NCBI GenBank assembly: GCA_002005505.1
Contig: KV908426.1
Location: 243,637 to 307,636 of the forward strand
Length of the DNA stretch: 64,000 bases
Source of the DNA: Botryococcus braunii
Lineage: Eukaryota > Chlorophyta > Trebouxiophyceae
Direction of reading: 5' to 3'
In this document: one piece after another, positions 12,741 to 22,500 of the stretch
Position numbering within the stretch: the first letter of the stretch is position 1
How the letters are laid out: each line of letters opens with the position of its first letter
The notes under the pieces: model-generated
Told to the model about the DNA's origin: nothing
Seen by the model: only the letters and a program-made list of their open reading frames with translations
The model's database searches: none
Program-made: the position numbers and the translations under genes

Positions 12741-12826
12741 AGAGATGGCGCAAAGGGCAAGGAGAAACTAAGGGAAGAGCAACTAGAGATGGCGCAAAGC
12801 GCAAGGAAAAACTAAGGGAAGAGGCA
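12741..12826. repeat. Two-copy 44-bp tandem duplication
   Basis: Both units start AGAGATGGCGCAAAG and contain AAACTAAGGGAAGAG. They differ at only a few positions, so the duplication is recent. Confidence 0.85.
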
Positions 12827-13683
12827 TGCCAAGTCAACAAACCCGCGCAGCTCATGGGGACTGCGGCCCATCCACCCAACCCGGCGGATTGCTAGACGGG
12901 CTTCCCTATGTGTTTGCACATCTCACCAGGCCCTTTAAAGGGCCCATATTTGGGCTTTGACAGATCTACTGTTGTGCTTCTTCTACAAGAGTGGGATGAA
13001 AAGACCGGCCCCATGTTCAACGACCCAAACTCGAACGTTTCAAGCTAAAAGTCACACGCGGCGAGCAGCCTGCTGGCGAGTCGGGACTCCCGAAGGTTCA
13101 TAACCACAGATTGGCTGTTTTGGGACGCCGAAATATGTGCAAGTTCAGGTGGGTCCAAATCATGGAACATTAACGCATTATCTACCCGATCATTCTAGAA
13201 AGCAGCCCAAAAAGGGGCCATACACAGCTGTACAATAAGTGAATATAAAATAGGCAAGAATATTCTCTCATCTCTCGAGTTCATAACCTATGAGCGGACA
13301 CGTCATATGTCAATAATTTGGCACAACATGTTTTCCACCTGGATTTATTCGACAATGTTGGCAAAATTTCATTTGAAGGCCCCAATCGACTCCTTTTTCA
13401 AAGCTCTATCGGCCTGTTCCATTATCTGCCAACGAAAAACTGAACAGGACCATGATACATTGCAAAAACTACATGTGCCAAATCTGCTTTGCAATGCAAA
13501 TTTTTTTTCAAGGATGACCAGTGCAGGCAAAAATCACAAGAGCTACAACTGTTACATATATGCTGTTCTCTGCAATCTGGGCACAATTTGGAAAGGTTTA
13601 AGACAATCCTACTCTCGCCTCCGGAGAGTAGGATCTTAAGCCAATCCTGCCCCCCCCCCCCGACATTTCGTCTACAGAATCAG

Positions 13684-13746
13684 AAAAAAAAAAAAAAAAA
13701 AAAAAAAAACTTGACGCCATGACTTGACGCCATTGGCATGGCGTCA

Positions 13747-13805
<59 letters not shown>
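13684..13805. repeat. A26 / T57 inverted repeat with 12-bp perfect inner arms
   Basis: A26 (13684-13709), CTTGACGCCATG (13710-13721), a 15-base spacer that repeats CTTGACGCCA, CATGGCGTCAAG (13737-13748), then T57 (13749-13805). The A and T runs extend the inner arms to a stem of up to 38 bp. Confidence 0.95.
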
Positions 13806-13808
<3 letters not shown>

Positions 13809-14733
13809 ATCGATCAATAGTAACATAAATGTGCCAACTTGAAGTGTTTGCGGTGGACTGTTTCAAACTTATTTGTGCGGGAGGGAGCAAAACGGCTGTC
13901 ATGGATGGCTCCAGTACGAGCAGCACGTGCAGTGCATCAGTAACGCTTTTGCACTGCTTTGTACTGCCGTGGAATTTGACCAGTCTTTGCCAAATTAGAG
14001 GTGGTGGCTAAATGCGCTGAATTAATTAATTTGGCAAAGGCGTGCAAAATAATTTGGTTTTAGCGGCAACCCTGTCTGACATTTGTCTGATGTTATTTAA
14101 ATAAATAAGTCTGACGTTAGTCGACTGACATGAGTCGAGTATATGTACTCGACTAATATACTGTGTATGCCGCATCTTACGTTAAGACGTGATTTTCCCA
14201 GAAGGATTCTTGGGAAATTCTGAAGAAAAAAGGAGTCCCACCCCAATCCAATGGGCAGGAAGGTCCGAATTGCAGAATCTACCGGGTCCCATGTTCACGA
14301 ACCTACGGCACGATGCCGCCGTAAAGTCGGACGTTTCTGTAGCCATACGTGTCATGATACTCAGATAGTAACACAAAGCCCTTATGAAGGATATATATCG
14401 ATGGTAGAATTTTAAGAAAACGCAGAGGTCTAGCTTTAGGGAGTCGACTTCTTGGCCGACGATTACGGAGGGCTGGACGCCGCAGCACAGAGTCTACGTC
14501 CACTGTCCGGGCGTATCAGAAGCGTGCCTGGAAGATTATTTCAATTCTATTGTTAGGAATGAAGTACTCAACAATGCTTCCCCCGCGATCCCACCGGGTA
14601 AGTCGGAAAATCTTCTGAACTGCGTTAGCGCACGATAGAAACATACGGTGAAACGTTTCAAAGCTTTTATGGACATCTTTATTCTGGGCGGGTTTCCGGA
14701 AATGCATGGTCGTCCAGTTTACCGTCGTGAACG
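13806..14733. other. No gene recognised; 5' flank of Gypsy-1
   Basis: Contains the palindrome GTCGAGTA/TACTCGAC near 14135-14154. Minus-strand open frames (60-77 codons, 14182-14749) show no recognisable domain. Confidence 0.45.
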
Positions 14734-16245
14734 TGTGACGATATAGCAAGTGCCTGTTATACTAAGTAGCCATAATGGATTTCGAACAGAATATGTCCTT
14801 TCCGGGTGCCCTGGAGACCGGGAAGACTGCGCCCTCGAGTCGGGACTTGCGCGGCTCGAGAGGATTTTGTACTGCTTGATAAAACCCTCAATCTTGTGCC
14901 CTTTTAAGTCCCAGCCCCGCACGTGTTGGTCTGGAGTGGGACTTAGAGGGAAATTTGTTGTTTGACACGTTGTTGGCCCGCACGTTGAAGGCCAGTTTTA
15001 ATGTGCAGTTCATAAGCAGCTGCTAAACAGTTCCTTGATGTTTCAGGAATCAGCTCGTACTTTCTAGAACAGTGGTGCCGTGTAATGTTTAGCGTCTCTT
15101 CATTGTGAACTTCATGTTCAGGATCTGCTTGATTTAACCAGAACTATCTAGATTCTCTTTACGTGTCAAGTGATCCTGCTTTGTGGATTACGTGGCAGCT
15201 CAGAATCAGTTGTAACCTGGGCACTAGAGGAACGTGATCCCTCTGGACACTTCGTTCCAGCGGGGTCCTGAAAGATCCCGAATCCCCGCGTAAGTTCGGG
15301 GAATACTATTTAAGGGCGACCAGCCGTCCTCTAAACCACGCTGTGCTAGGAAGTTAGGTGAGGGAAACCTCTGTCGTGAGTCTTTGTAACCGCACAAGTT
15401 TGAATCCCAACATTCCTACTAGCCTCGTCCGTGACCACTGCGTTAATGTGCCTGACCGTTTGTCCTTGAATGTCCTAGTCGTAACTTGATCTACCCCACT
15501 TGTCTGTCGTAACTCGTCGCAATTGTGAAGCAACACCTCTGAAACTCAGTGCCAGTATTGATTTGGATATCGTTTATCAAATCGTAATAGTATCAGTGAG
15601 CATTCCACCCTTTTAACAAGAACCGAAGATCAATACCAAGATCTAGCCGTCCCACCTTCGTGCAGTAACAATCAATTTACCTGTTTCAGTACCTATAGTA
15701 ATTCATAGTTTATCATATAGTCGTTCATAAATTTCATTTAACAAGCGCCGCAAGTAATTTGGTACGAAGCCGCCACACCTAAGTCGTAACATCACGCACA
15801 GTAGTACCAACCCGGATCCTGAAAAGGAGCATCAAACCCTAACAGTAGGATTAGAATAAAATAGATTAACACCTTTGAAAGTGAAATATCTGATTTATAA
15901 CTCCAGTTAAGATCATACTCCAGCCGTCAACCCCCAAAGTCCGATAGCCCGGCCTGCGATAGGCCGTAAGCCGGTGACCCCGACTACGGATCCCCGACTA
16001 AAACATCCGAGACTTGAACCGCAGCAGTCTCCGATTGTAACCTCCAGCCTTCGAATCGCACAATCGTAAGTACCAGTAATCCAGTAATCCGGTAACCCAG
16101 GTCTCAAGGCCGAATCCTTGAGTGGCGATCCGCATAATTTACCTTGATACAGAAGCCGCAGCCCAGCTATTACTAATCGTAGTGCAAAATCTCTAATTTT
16201 CAATCAGAAAAAAATTTGTCTACCTTGGGTAACGGGAACCCGATA
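14734..16245 (+). repeat. Gypsy-1 5' LTR
   Basis: Starts TGTGACGATATAG and ends at CCCGATA just before TGGCTGC. It matches 28205-29709 almost throughout, with scattered single-base changes and indels. The divergence is concentrated in the last 300 bases. Confidence 0.85.
15307..15314 (+). promoter_or_regulatory. TATA-like box in the Gypsy-1 LTR
   Basis: TATTTAAG sits in the middle of the LTR after a GC-richer segment. The same motif is kept in the other LTR at 28775. It is the best candidate for the U3 promoter; there is no transcript evidence. Confidence 0.35.
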
Positions 16246-16263
16246 TGGCTGCACCGTCCAGGG
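16246..16263 (+). promoter_or_regulatory. Putative primer-binding site of Gypsy-1
   Basis: Sequence similarity between the two LTRs stops exactly where TGGCTGCACCGTCC begins. TGG is the complement of a tRNA CCA end. The tRNA was not identified. Confidence 0.45.
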
Positions 16264-17163
16264 AGTTTTAGCGCGTTGAACTAGTCAGCGCCTGAGCTCT
16301 CCGAATCTGGCCTTCTGCGCAGATTTGCCGTGTTTATAGCACCACGTGAGTACCGTATTTGGAATCAGTTGAGCTTTGTCCGCTTATAGAACTGGGTATA
16401 CCCCTTTAGGAGGGGCTTGATTACATTCCGTGTGTCGCAGGAACGACAGCAAAGACATCAGCAACGACCATTTGCAGCGAAACCATATATTAGAAAGTTC
16501 AGTTTGAAGCACCCCATCAGTGTACTGCAGAAGTTAGTTGAGACAATCTGATAGCTCTCAGTACTTGTTTTCTGTTTGAATACAATTGAGAAATAGTAAA
16601 TACTATACTTTTGGAATCGCGTTTGCATATCTGTTTCTTTTTCGAAATCTTAGCAACATCAAAGATCGCGGTTTTGTGATACGCATCTGTGGAAATACAT
16701 AACATTTCGATCTCCTCTGTAGAAGAGAGGTCTTATTTCACATTAAAAGTACTTCCAGAGTTCATCTGCACTGTTTGCATTTATGAGTTGAAGGTCCGAG
16801 GTTGGCGTAACTAGCTGAATTGAGACTCGAGCTTCTGCAAATCGTGAAATACTTATATTTTGTTTTATCGTTTGTTGGAGAAATAAAATTATTAACAAGC
16901 TTCACAGTACCCTGGTTTGAAGGAAAACTTACCTGCAACTCCATTATCAGAGTTAGTGGGATGCCCTTTAGGAGGGGTCTGATTACACTCCGTTTGTTGA
17001 ACAGGCACCCCTACAGCCAGCTATAATAGCAGAATCAGCAATATAGTATATAGCAGTATCAACAGTATCTGACATTAATTAGTATCGTGAACACACGAGC
17101 GTAACCTCTAATAGTGTGTTAGGCAATCTAGAGCATAAGACCTTGTTTGATTGAACAATTATC
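16264..17163 (+). other. Gypsy-1 untranslated leader with repeated hairpin motif
   Basis: A 900-base leader with no convincing ORF. A ~37-bp direct repeat occurs at 16401-16437 and 16963-17000, each with CCCTTTAGGAGGGG that can fold into a short stem. Such elements could act in packaging or dimerisation, but this is speculation. Confidence 0.5.
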
Positions 17164-18711
17164 ATGGCAGACATACAAGCCCCAGTACGTTTGGAATTTT
17201 TCTATGGAAAGCCTACAGAGGACCCTTTTCAGTGGTTAGAGTCTTTTGAACTTTTTCTTGAGATCAACCAAGTAGTGGGTGATCGGGTTTTACGTTTTGT
17301 TAAGCATGCCATGCGCGAGGAGGCTTACACATGGTTCCGCGCAAATCAAGATGATATACATGACTGGGATGACTGTAAAGAGGCCTTTCTTGAACGATTT
17401 GGCCTTGATGAAGACACCCTTATGTTAAAGTTAGACACATGTGCACAATTGTCAAATGAGACCGTTCGCAGCTACGCTGACAGATACAGGAAATTAGTGG
17501 GTTACTTGCAGAACTCTCTGCCACCCAGGATGGTGACCCAGTTATTTGTGAAAGGCTTAGTTCCCCATCTTAGGGAGCGAGTACAGATGACCTACCCCGG
17601 CAATGGAGCGTTAGCCGACATAATACGTTTGGCTGCAAACTATGAACAGACCTTTGGGCATGCACCATTAGGAGGTATGTACGTCAATCAAAACACAGAA
17701 GTACCAGCACGCGAGAGAAGTGAGCCTTGGTCTCGCCGCCCCATTGACAATGTGGATCAGCGAGCGCCACGCGCGCCGCAGCAGCAAAATCAAAGGGAGA
17801 ACAACAGAGATAATAGAGAAAATAGAAACTGGCCGCGTCAGCGAGATTTCCCCGAGAGGCGTAATCAGCCGCAACCAGCAGCACCGCCAAGACAGATTGC
17901 ACCAGCTAACCCACCTAGGGAGGCACCTCTTCCGCCACCCGCAACCGATATAGATACGCTTACCAGAGAGATGGAGAGACTCAGAATTCAAATTGCAGAA
18001 TTACAGAGGCCCATGCCCGCCGCTAATTTTACTCAGTTTCATGAGGACCCAGCCGAAGAAGAACAGCCCCAAGTAAGGATGATGTATGATGGGTTTACTG
18101 ACCCATTCCCCGTCTACGCCACCAAAAGACCAGCCGAAAATCCACCTGAATTGGATCAGCCATTGCTACGCCGCCGGCCTAATAATGTGCAAAACACCAC
18201 TGTGGACCCCAGATCTTCAAATAGGCCAGCTGCCCCAGGGCCTAATGAACCTTCAGCACCAAGAAATAATCCTTCAACTGCTGCACCGCCTACGCCAGCC
18301 CCAGTACCTGCTTTTCCTAGGAGGGCACCTGCGCCGCGCCCGCCAGTCGACTTAGGGGGACTGCCACCACTTCCAGATCCTCCCCGGCCGGCGTACCGGA
18401 GACCACCAGTTGTGCCAGCCCCTTCCAGCGAGCCAATCCAACAAATTAAAGGGCTACCTATGAAGCTGACAGTACAATCATATTTGAATCATATTAGTGA
18501 GGAGGAATTTCAGAGATCCATCCAAGAGCTACATGCGTCCCGCCAACAATTCCAGCGAAGCAAGCAAACCACTTCAACCCCGCCAAGAGCTGCGGAGGCA
18601 GAGCTTGTAGTAATCTCTAGTGACACTTCCGAGAGCCCCTCAGCCAGCGATACGCCCGAGCGCCGCGAGTCCAACAGCATCTGCAACGCAACCCGATCAG
18701 CACCACTGTAG
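17164..18711 (+). CDS. gag: Gypsy-1 Gag
   Basis: ATG 17164 opens a 515-residue frame ending at TAG 18709-18711. Residues 1-165 match the Ty3/gypsy Gag core: W-L-E-S-F near the start, W-D-D-C-K-E-A-F-L-E-R-F in the middle, then S-Y-A-D-R-Y-R-K-L and a L-V-P-H-L-R-E-R segment. Residues 180-470 are disordered, rich in Asn, Arg, Pro and Gln, with one short coiled-coil stretch (R-E-M-E-R-L-R-I-Q-I-A-E-L). No CCHC zinc knuckle is present; basic Arg/Asn-rich sequence may replace it for RNA binding. The frame is fully open. The protease frame overlaps its end in the -1 frame, implying -1 frameshifting; I did not find a clear slippery heptamer. Confidence 0.8.
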   Translation: MADIQAPVRLEFFYGKPTEDPFQWLESFELFLEINQVVGDRVLRFVKHAMREEAYTWFRANQDDIHDWDDCKEAFLERFGLDEDTLMLKLDTCAQLSNETVRSYADRYRKLVGYLQNSLPPRMVTQLFVKGLVPHLRERVQMTYPGNGALADIIRLAANYEQTFGHAPLGGMYVNQNTEVPARERSEPWSRRPIDNVDQRAPRAPQQQNQRENNRDNRENRNWPRQRDFPERRNQPQPAAPPRQIAPANPPREAPLPPPATDIDTLTREMERLRIQIAELQRPMPAANFTQFHEDPAEEEQPQVRMMYDGFTDPFPVYATKRPAENPPELDQPLLRRRPNNVQNTTVDPRSSNRPAAPGPNEPSAPRNNPSTAAPPTPAPVPAFPRRAPAPRPPVDLGGLPPLPDPPRPAYRRPPVVPAPSSEPIQQIKGLPMKLTVQSYLNHISEEEFQRSIQELHASRQQFQRSKQTTSTPPRAAEAELVVISSDTSESPSASDTPERRESNSICNATRSAPL

Positions 18712-19206
18712 CCACAGTCCCTATTATTCTTAACAATACTATCTTTGACGAAGGAATTATTGACACTGGAGCAACCAATACCATGATATCGCAATCTGCA
18801 GCTAGACAACTGGGCATGCTTAACCAGATCGAGCCTTGTAGACTTAAGTATTCATGGGCTGATGGCAACATGTCTGCCCCATGGGGCATAATTAGAAAGC
18901 TACCAGTAGGTGTTGATGGATTGATATTCCCAATTGACGTTTTTGTAAGTGGAGCGACGAACTACGATGTACTCCTGGGTACCGATTGGCTTACGCAAGC
19001 CCACGCAGAAATCAGCTTTGCCAAGTCAGAAATGTCATACAAAATAGACCCTAACCTCATTGGGAAAGTCCCTATAACAGTACTGCCATCTGATAAGACT
19101 TTTAATCGTTATTGTGTTATGCGGGCTCCCGTTGAGAACCTGGGAGACCCGGAGGGACCGGAGGTACCGGCACTGCCAGAAGTAATTTATTTCGACGAGA
19201 GCGCCT
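18663..19206 (+). CDS. Gypsy-1 protease (first part of pol frame)
   Basis: A frame in -1 register relative to gag, open across the gag stop. It encodes a retropepsin: the active site D-T-G-A lies at 18762-18773 within G-I-I-D-T-G-A-T-N-T-M-I, and a later Y-D-V-L-L-G-T-D-W-L matches the conserved I/L-L-G flap-end motif. The frame is cut by Copia-A after codon GCC at 19203-19205. If Copia-A and one copy of its CGCCT duplication are ignored, the frame runs on into 25895 without a shift or stop. Aspartic proteases of this type mature the Gag-Pol polyprotein inside the particle. Confidence 0.8.
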
Positions 19207-19572
19207 TGTGAAAGGTTATGGGCAATCGGCTTTCCCTGTACAAAGCAGACAGGTCGTCAATAGACGAAGTTACTCCAGCTACAGTCCGTACGACTGTCTG
19301 CTGAGTGCCACACACAACTGTCGGACAAGACTAGCATCTGGTGATGCCCAGCATCTTTCACAACCAGTTGGTATTCACTCCGGTGGGGCAGCCTTAAGAG
19401 TTCATCCGACAAACGTGTGATCTAGATAGGATTGTACCTTATGTTCGAAAACGTCCAGAATCTGCCGTGTCTCAAGGTACCTTATGTTCTCAATGGACCC
19501 ATATCCTAATAGTGCACACATGAAGATCACTTAAAGCACAAGGCATTCAATAATAATGTTCAGAACTCAACA
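19207..19572 (-). repeat. Copia-A 3' LTR, internally deleted
   Basis: 366 bp against 693 bp for the 5' LTR. The missing ~327 bp equals one 135-bp internal repeat plus the spacer, so the deletion fits recombination or slippage between the two internal repeats. Confidence 0.9.
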
Positions 19573-19592
19573 CTTCCCCTTGCCTGCATGCT

Positions 19593-22500
19593 TTAAGTGT
19601 ATCTTCTCAAACCTAGTGAATCACGATGACCAACAAACACGGGCTTGGCAAGTGGCTTGGTCATAATGTCAGCCACATTGCGTGCAGATTCCACATAGAG
19701 GATATCTACCTGCCCAAGTGCCATAGCTTCCCTAGCGTAGTGGAAGCTTACTGCAACGTGCTTTGTGAATTTGGAATACAGGGGGTTCCGTAAATTAGAA
19801 ATGCATCCTTGGTTGTCACAGAAAATTTTGACCCTCCAAGGTGCAGCCCCTATCTCTTCCAAGAAGCCCCTTAGCCAGTTGGCTTCCTTCACAATATGGC
19901 CAGCTGCCATAAACTCAGCTTGCACAGTTGAGGTAGCAACTGAGCTCTGCTTCTTGCTTCCCCAAACCACGGCACTACCATAGACTGATAGAACATAGCC
20001 AGTGGTGGAATACCTGTGGTCCAGGTCCCCAGCATAGTCGGCATCAACATAGCCTTCTAGCTCAGGGCCCTTTCCACCCAGAGTAAGAGCTAACTCTCTG
20101 GTATCTCTCAAGTACTTCAGCACTCGAATGGCCTCATTCCAGTGTGAGGTAGTGGGTGTCATTCTATACCTTGACAACACTCCAACAGCCTGAGAAATGT
20201 CAGGCCGGGTCGTATTGGCTATGTACAGTAACGATCCAATTAACTCGCAGTATCGATGACCAGGTGGCAGAGGGGTACCAGCCCCATGTGACATACCATC
20301 TGAGGACTCGGGTCTGCTGCTAGCCACGAAGTCCTTGGACATGGGGGTATCAACCCCACGTCCATCATCAGCAACGCCAAACTTCTCCACAAGAGCATCA
20401 ATCTTGGGAGTGCAACTCATGGAAATAGTGCCCTGAACTCTATTGCGTAGGACCTGACACCCCAGGAAATCATTCACCTCTCCCAAATCATGGATGGTGA
20501 AGTCCTTCTTCAATAACTCTTTCCCCCACTCAATCTCTGCAACCACTCTGGCAACTATGAGAAGATCATCGACATAAACAAGAATAAACGACAGATTACC
20601 ATCAGGGGCCCTCCTGATGTATACCCCAGCGTCGCTCTTGCACACACTATACCCCATCACGCTCAACTTGTCGCTCAAGGTCTTGTGCCAAGCCCGTGGG
20701 GCTTGCTTAAGACCGTAGAGTGCCTTCCTGAGCTTGCACACAACTCTCGTGTTGCCATTCTCAAATCCTGGTGGTTGGGTCACATAGACCTCTTCCTCCA
20801 ACTCCCCATTGAGAAAAGCTGTCTTGATATCCACTTGGTGGATCTCAAGATTTTGTGTGGCAGCCACTGCCAGCACAGCTCTCCTAGCACCATAGCTGCT
20901 GGTAGGTGCAAAAACCTCACCAACATCTATACCAGGAATCTGTCTGCAACCCTGGGCAACCAATCTTGCTTTAAACCGAGTGACATTCCCATGTGCATCG
21001 TTTTTTGTAGAAAAAATCCAATGAACAGGGATAACTTTCTGCCCATGGGGTCTCTCCACATACTGCATAACCTCATGGGTGTCTAAAGACTCCATCTCCT
21101 CTTGCATTGCCTGCTGCCAAAACTCCCACTGAGGTGAGCGCTGGGCTTCCCTCAAGTTTGAGGGCACGTGAACTTTTCCCAACGTGACAGAAGGTACACT
21201 CTGTACCTTATGCTGTGGTGCAGCAGGGCTGTCAGCCTTACTGATGCTGTTCCCTTCTCTCTCTCTCTCTCCCTGGTTGCCAGAATAAGGTACATTATGT
21301 ACCTTATGCTGGGACTGGGCAGTACTGCCGGGATTATCTGATTCCTTCTCAAGTCTCTCTCTCTCTCCTTGACTACTGGACTCATGTGCAGCACCCTTAC
21401 ATTCTCGCACCTTCCGCAATGCAGAGGGGAGCAGCAGCTCTCTCTCTCTCCTGGACTCACACTTGGGCACACTACCCAGACTTGCCTGAGCTGCGCCTAC
21501 AATGTCAGCCTGCACACCATAAGCATGACTAGCCAGTGACTGGGATTGGGCACCAGCTTCCCCTACTGCTGGCATGTCTAACCCACTGCTCTCATCTCTT
21601 ACATCTGCACCGAACATAGCCTCGACTGTCTCAACCTGCCCCTGCATATCAGGGAGACCAACCATGTTTGGCTCACTCACAATTGCCTGACCTGGGTCAG
21701 GGGCATGCAATGGGATGTCAGAATGCTCTCTCCTAGCCACGCGCTGTACATAACGCTGCTCCCTTGTAAGGGTGGTCCCTGGAGGAAGGGGAATTTGTGA
21801 CTTCCCCTGCATTCGCAACCCCTCTTGTACCTTCTGCATTTTTTCTACCTGGGATTGAGTTTCTACACCCCCCCTGGCCAGATTCTGCATATGCTCAAGC
21901 ACCGACCACGAGTGCTGAGATGGTTCTGGGGTCCCAACAGTAGGATCCAGGCTGGTGGGGTTTCCTTGGTCATGTGCTGCTGTGGTCCCGTCTCCAGACT
22001 GATCCCCAGCACAAAGTCCAGAGGTCCCAGGAGCCCCAGTGGAAAGCGTCTCCACTCCATGGTCATCCTCCTCATCCCAGAACGTGGGTGGAGCAGCACA
22101 GGGAATTGCTTGAGGCGTTGCCAGATTCTCACTGCCAAGGGGGGGTGATATCCTAGAATCATAGACAGACCCAGGCTGGACCTTTGATAGACCCACTCTC
22201 TCAGCCCCCCTCAAGTGCTCGATAAAGCTGACGTCCCTACTCTCCTTCCACACTCCATTCCCCACGTACACACGATACGCTTTAGACTGGGGACAATAAC
22301 CAGTAAACATCCCAGGGATGGTCTTGGGCCCAAAAACAGACCTTTGGCCACTGGGAATGTGCACATGGGCTACACAGCCAAACGTGCGCAGCACAGACAC
22401 ATCAGGTTTGACACCAAAGAATAATTCCATGGGGGTCAGGGACCTGCCTGAAGTAGGACCCACATTGTAGAGGAGGGTAGCTGTCTCAAGCGCCTCCTTC

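Larger units (their letters stand above)
11461..13683. other. Mostly unique sequence, no gene supported
   Basis: Open frames at 11596-11859 and 13307-13639 have no recognisable domains or convincing splice context. Two small repeat structures within it are listed separately. A C run lies near 13650-13661. Confidence 0.5.

Noticed and set aside
13307..13639. 110-codon ORF as a gene
   Set aside because: AT-rich, no recognisable domain, no supporting context.
14182..14749. Minus-strand ORFs as the missing 3' end of the LINE split by Gypsy-1
   Set aside because: The translations show no LINE C-terminal zinc motif and no similarity to the ORF2 end that I can see, so a simple Gypsy-1-into-LINE insertion is not supported.
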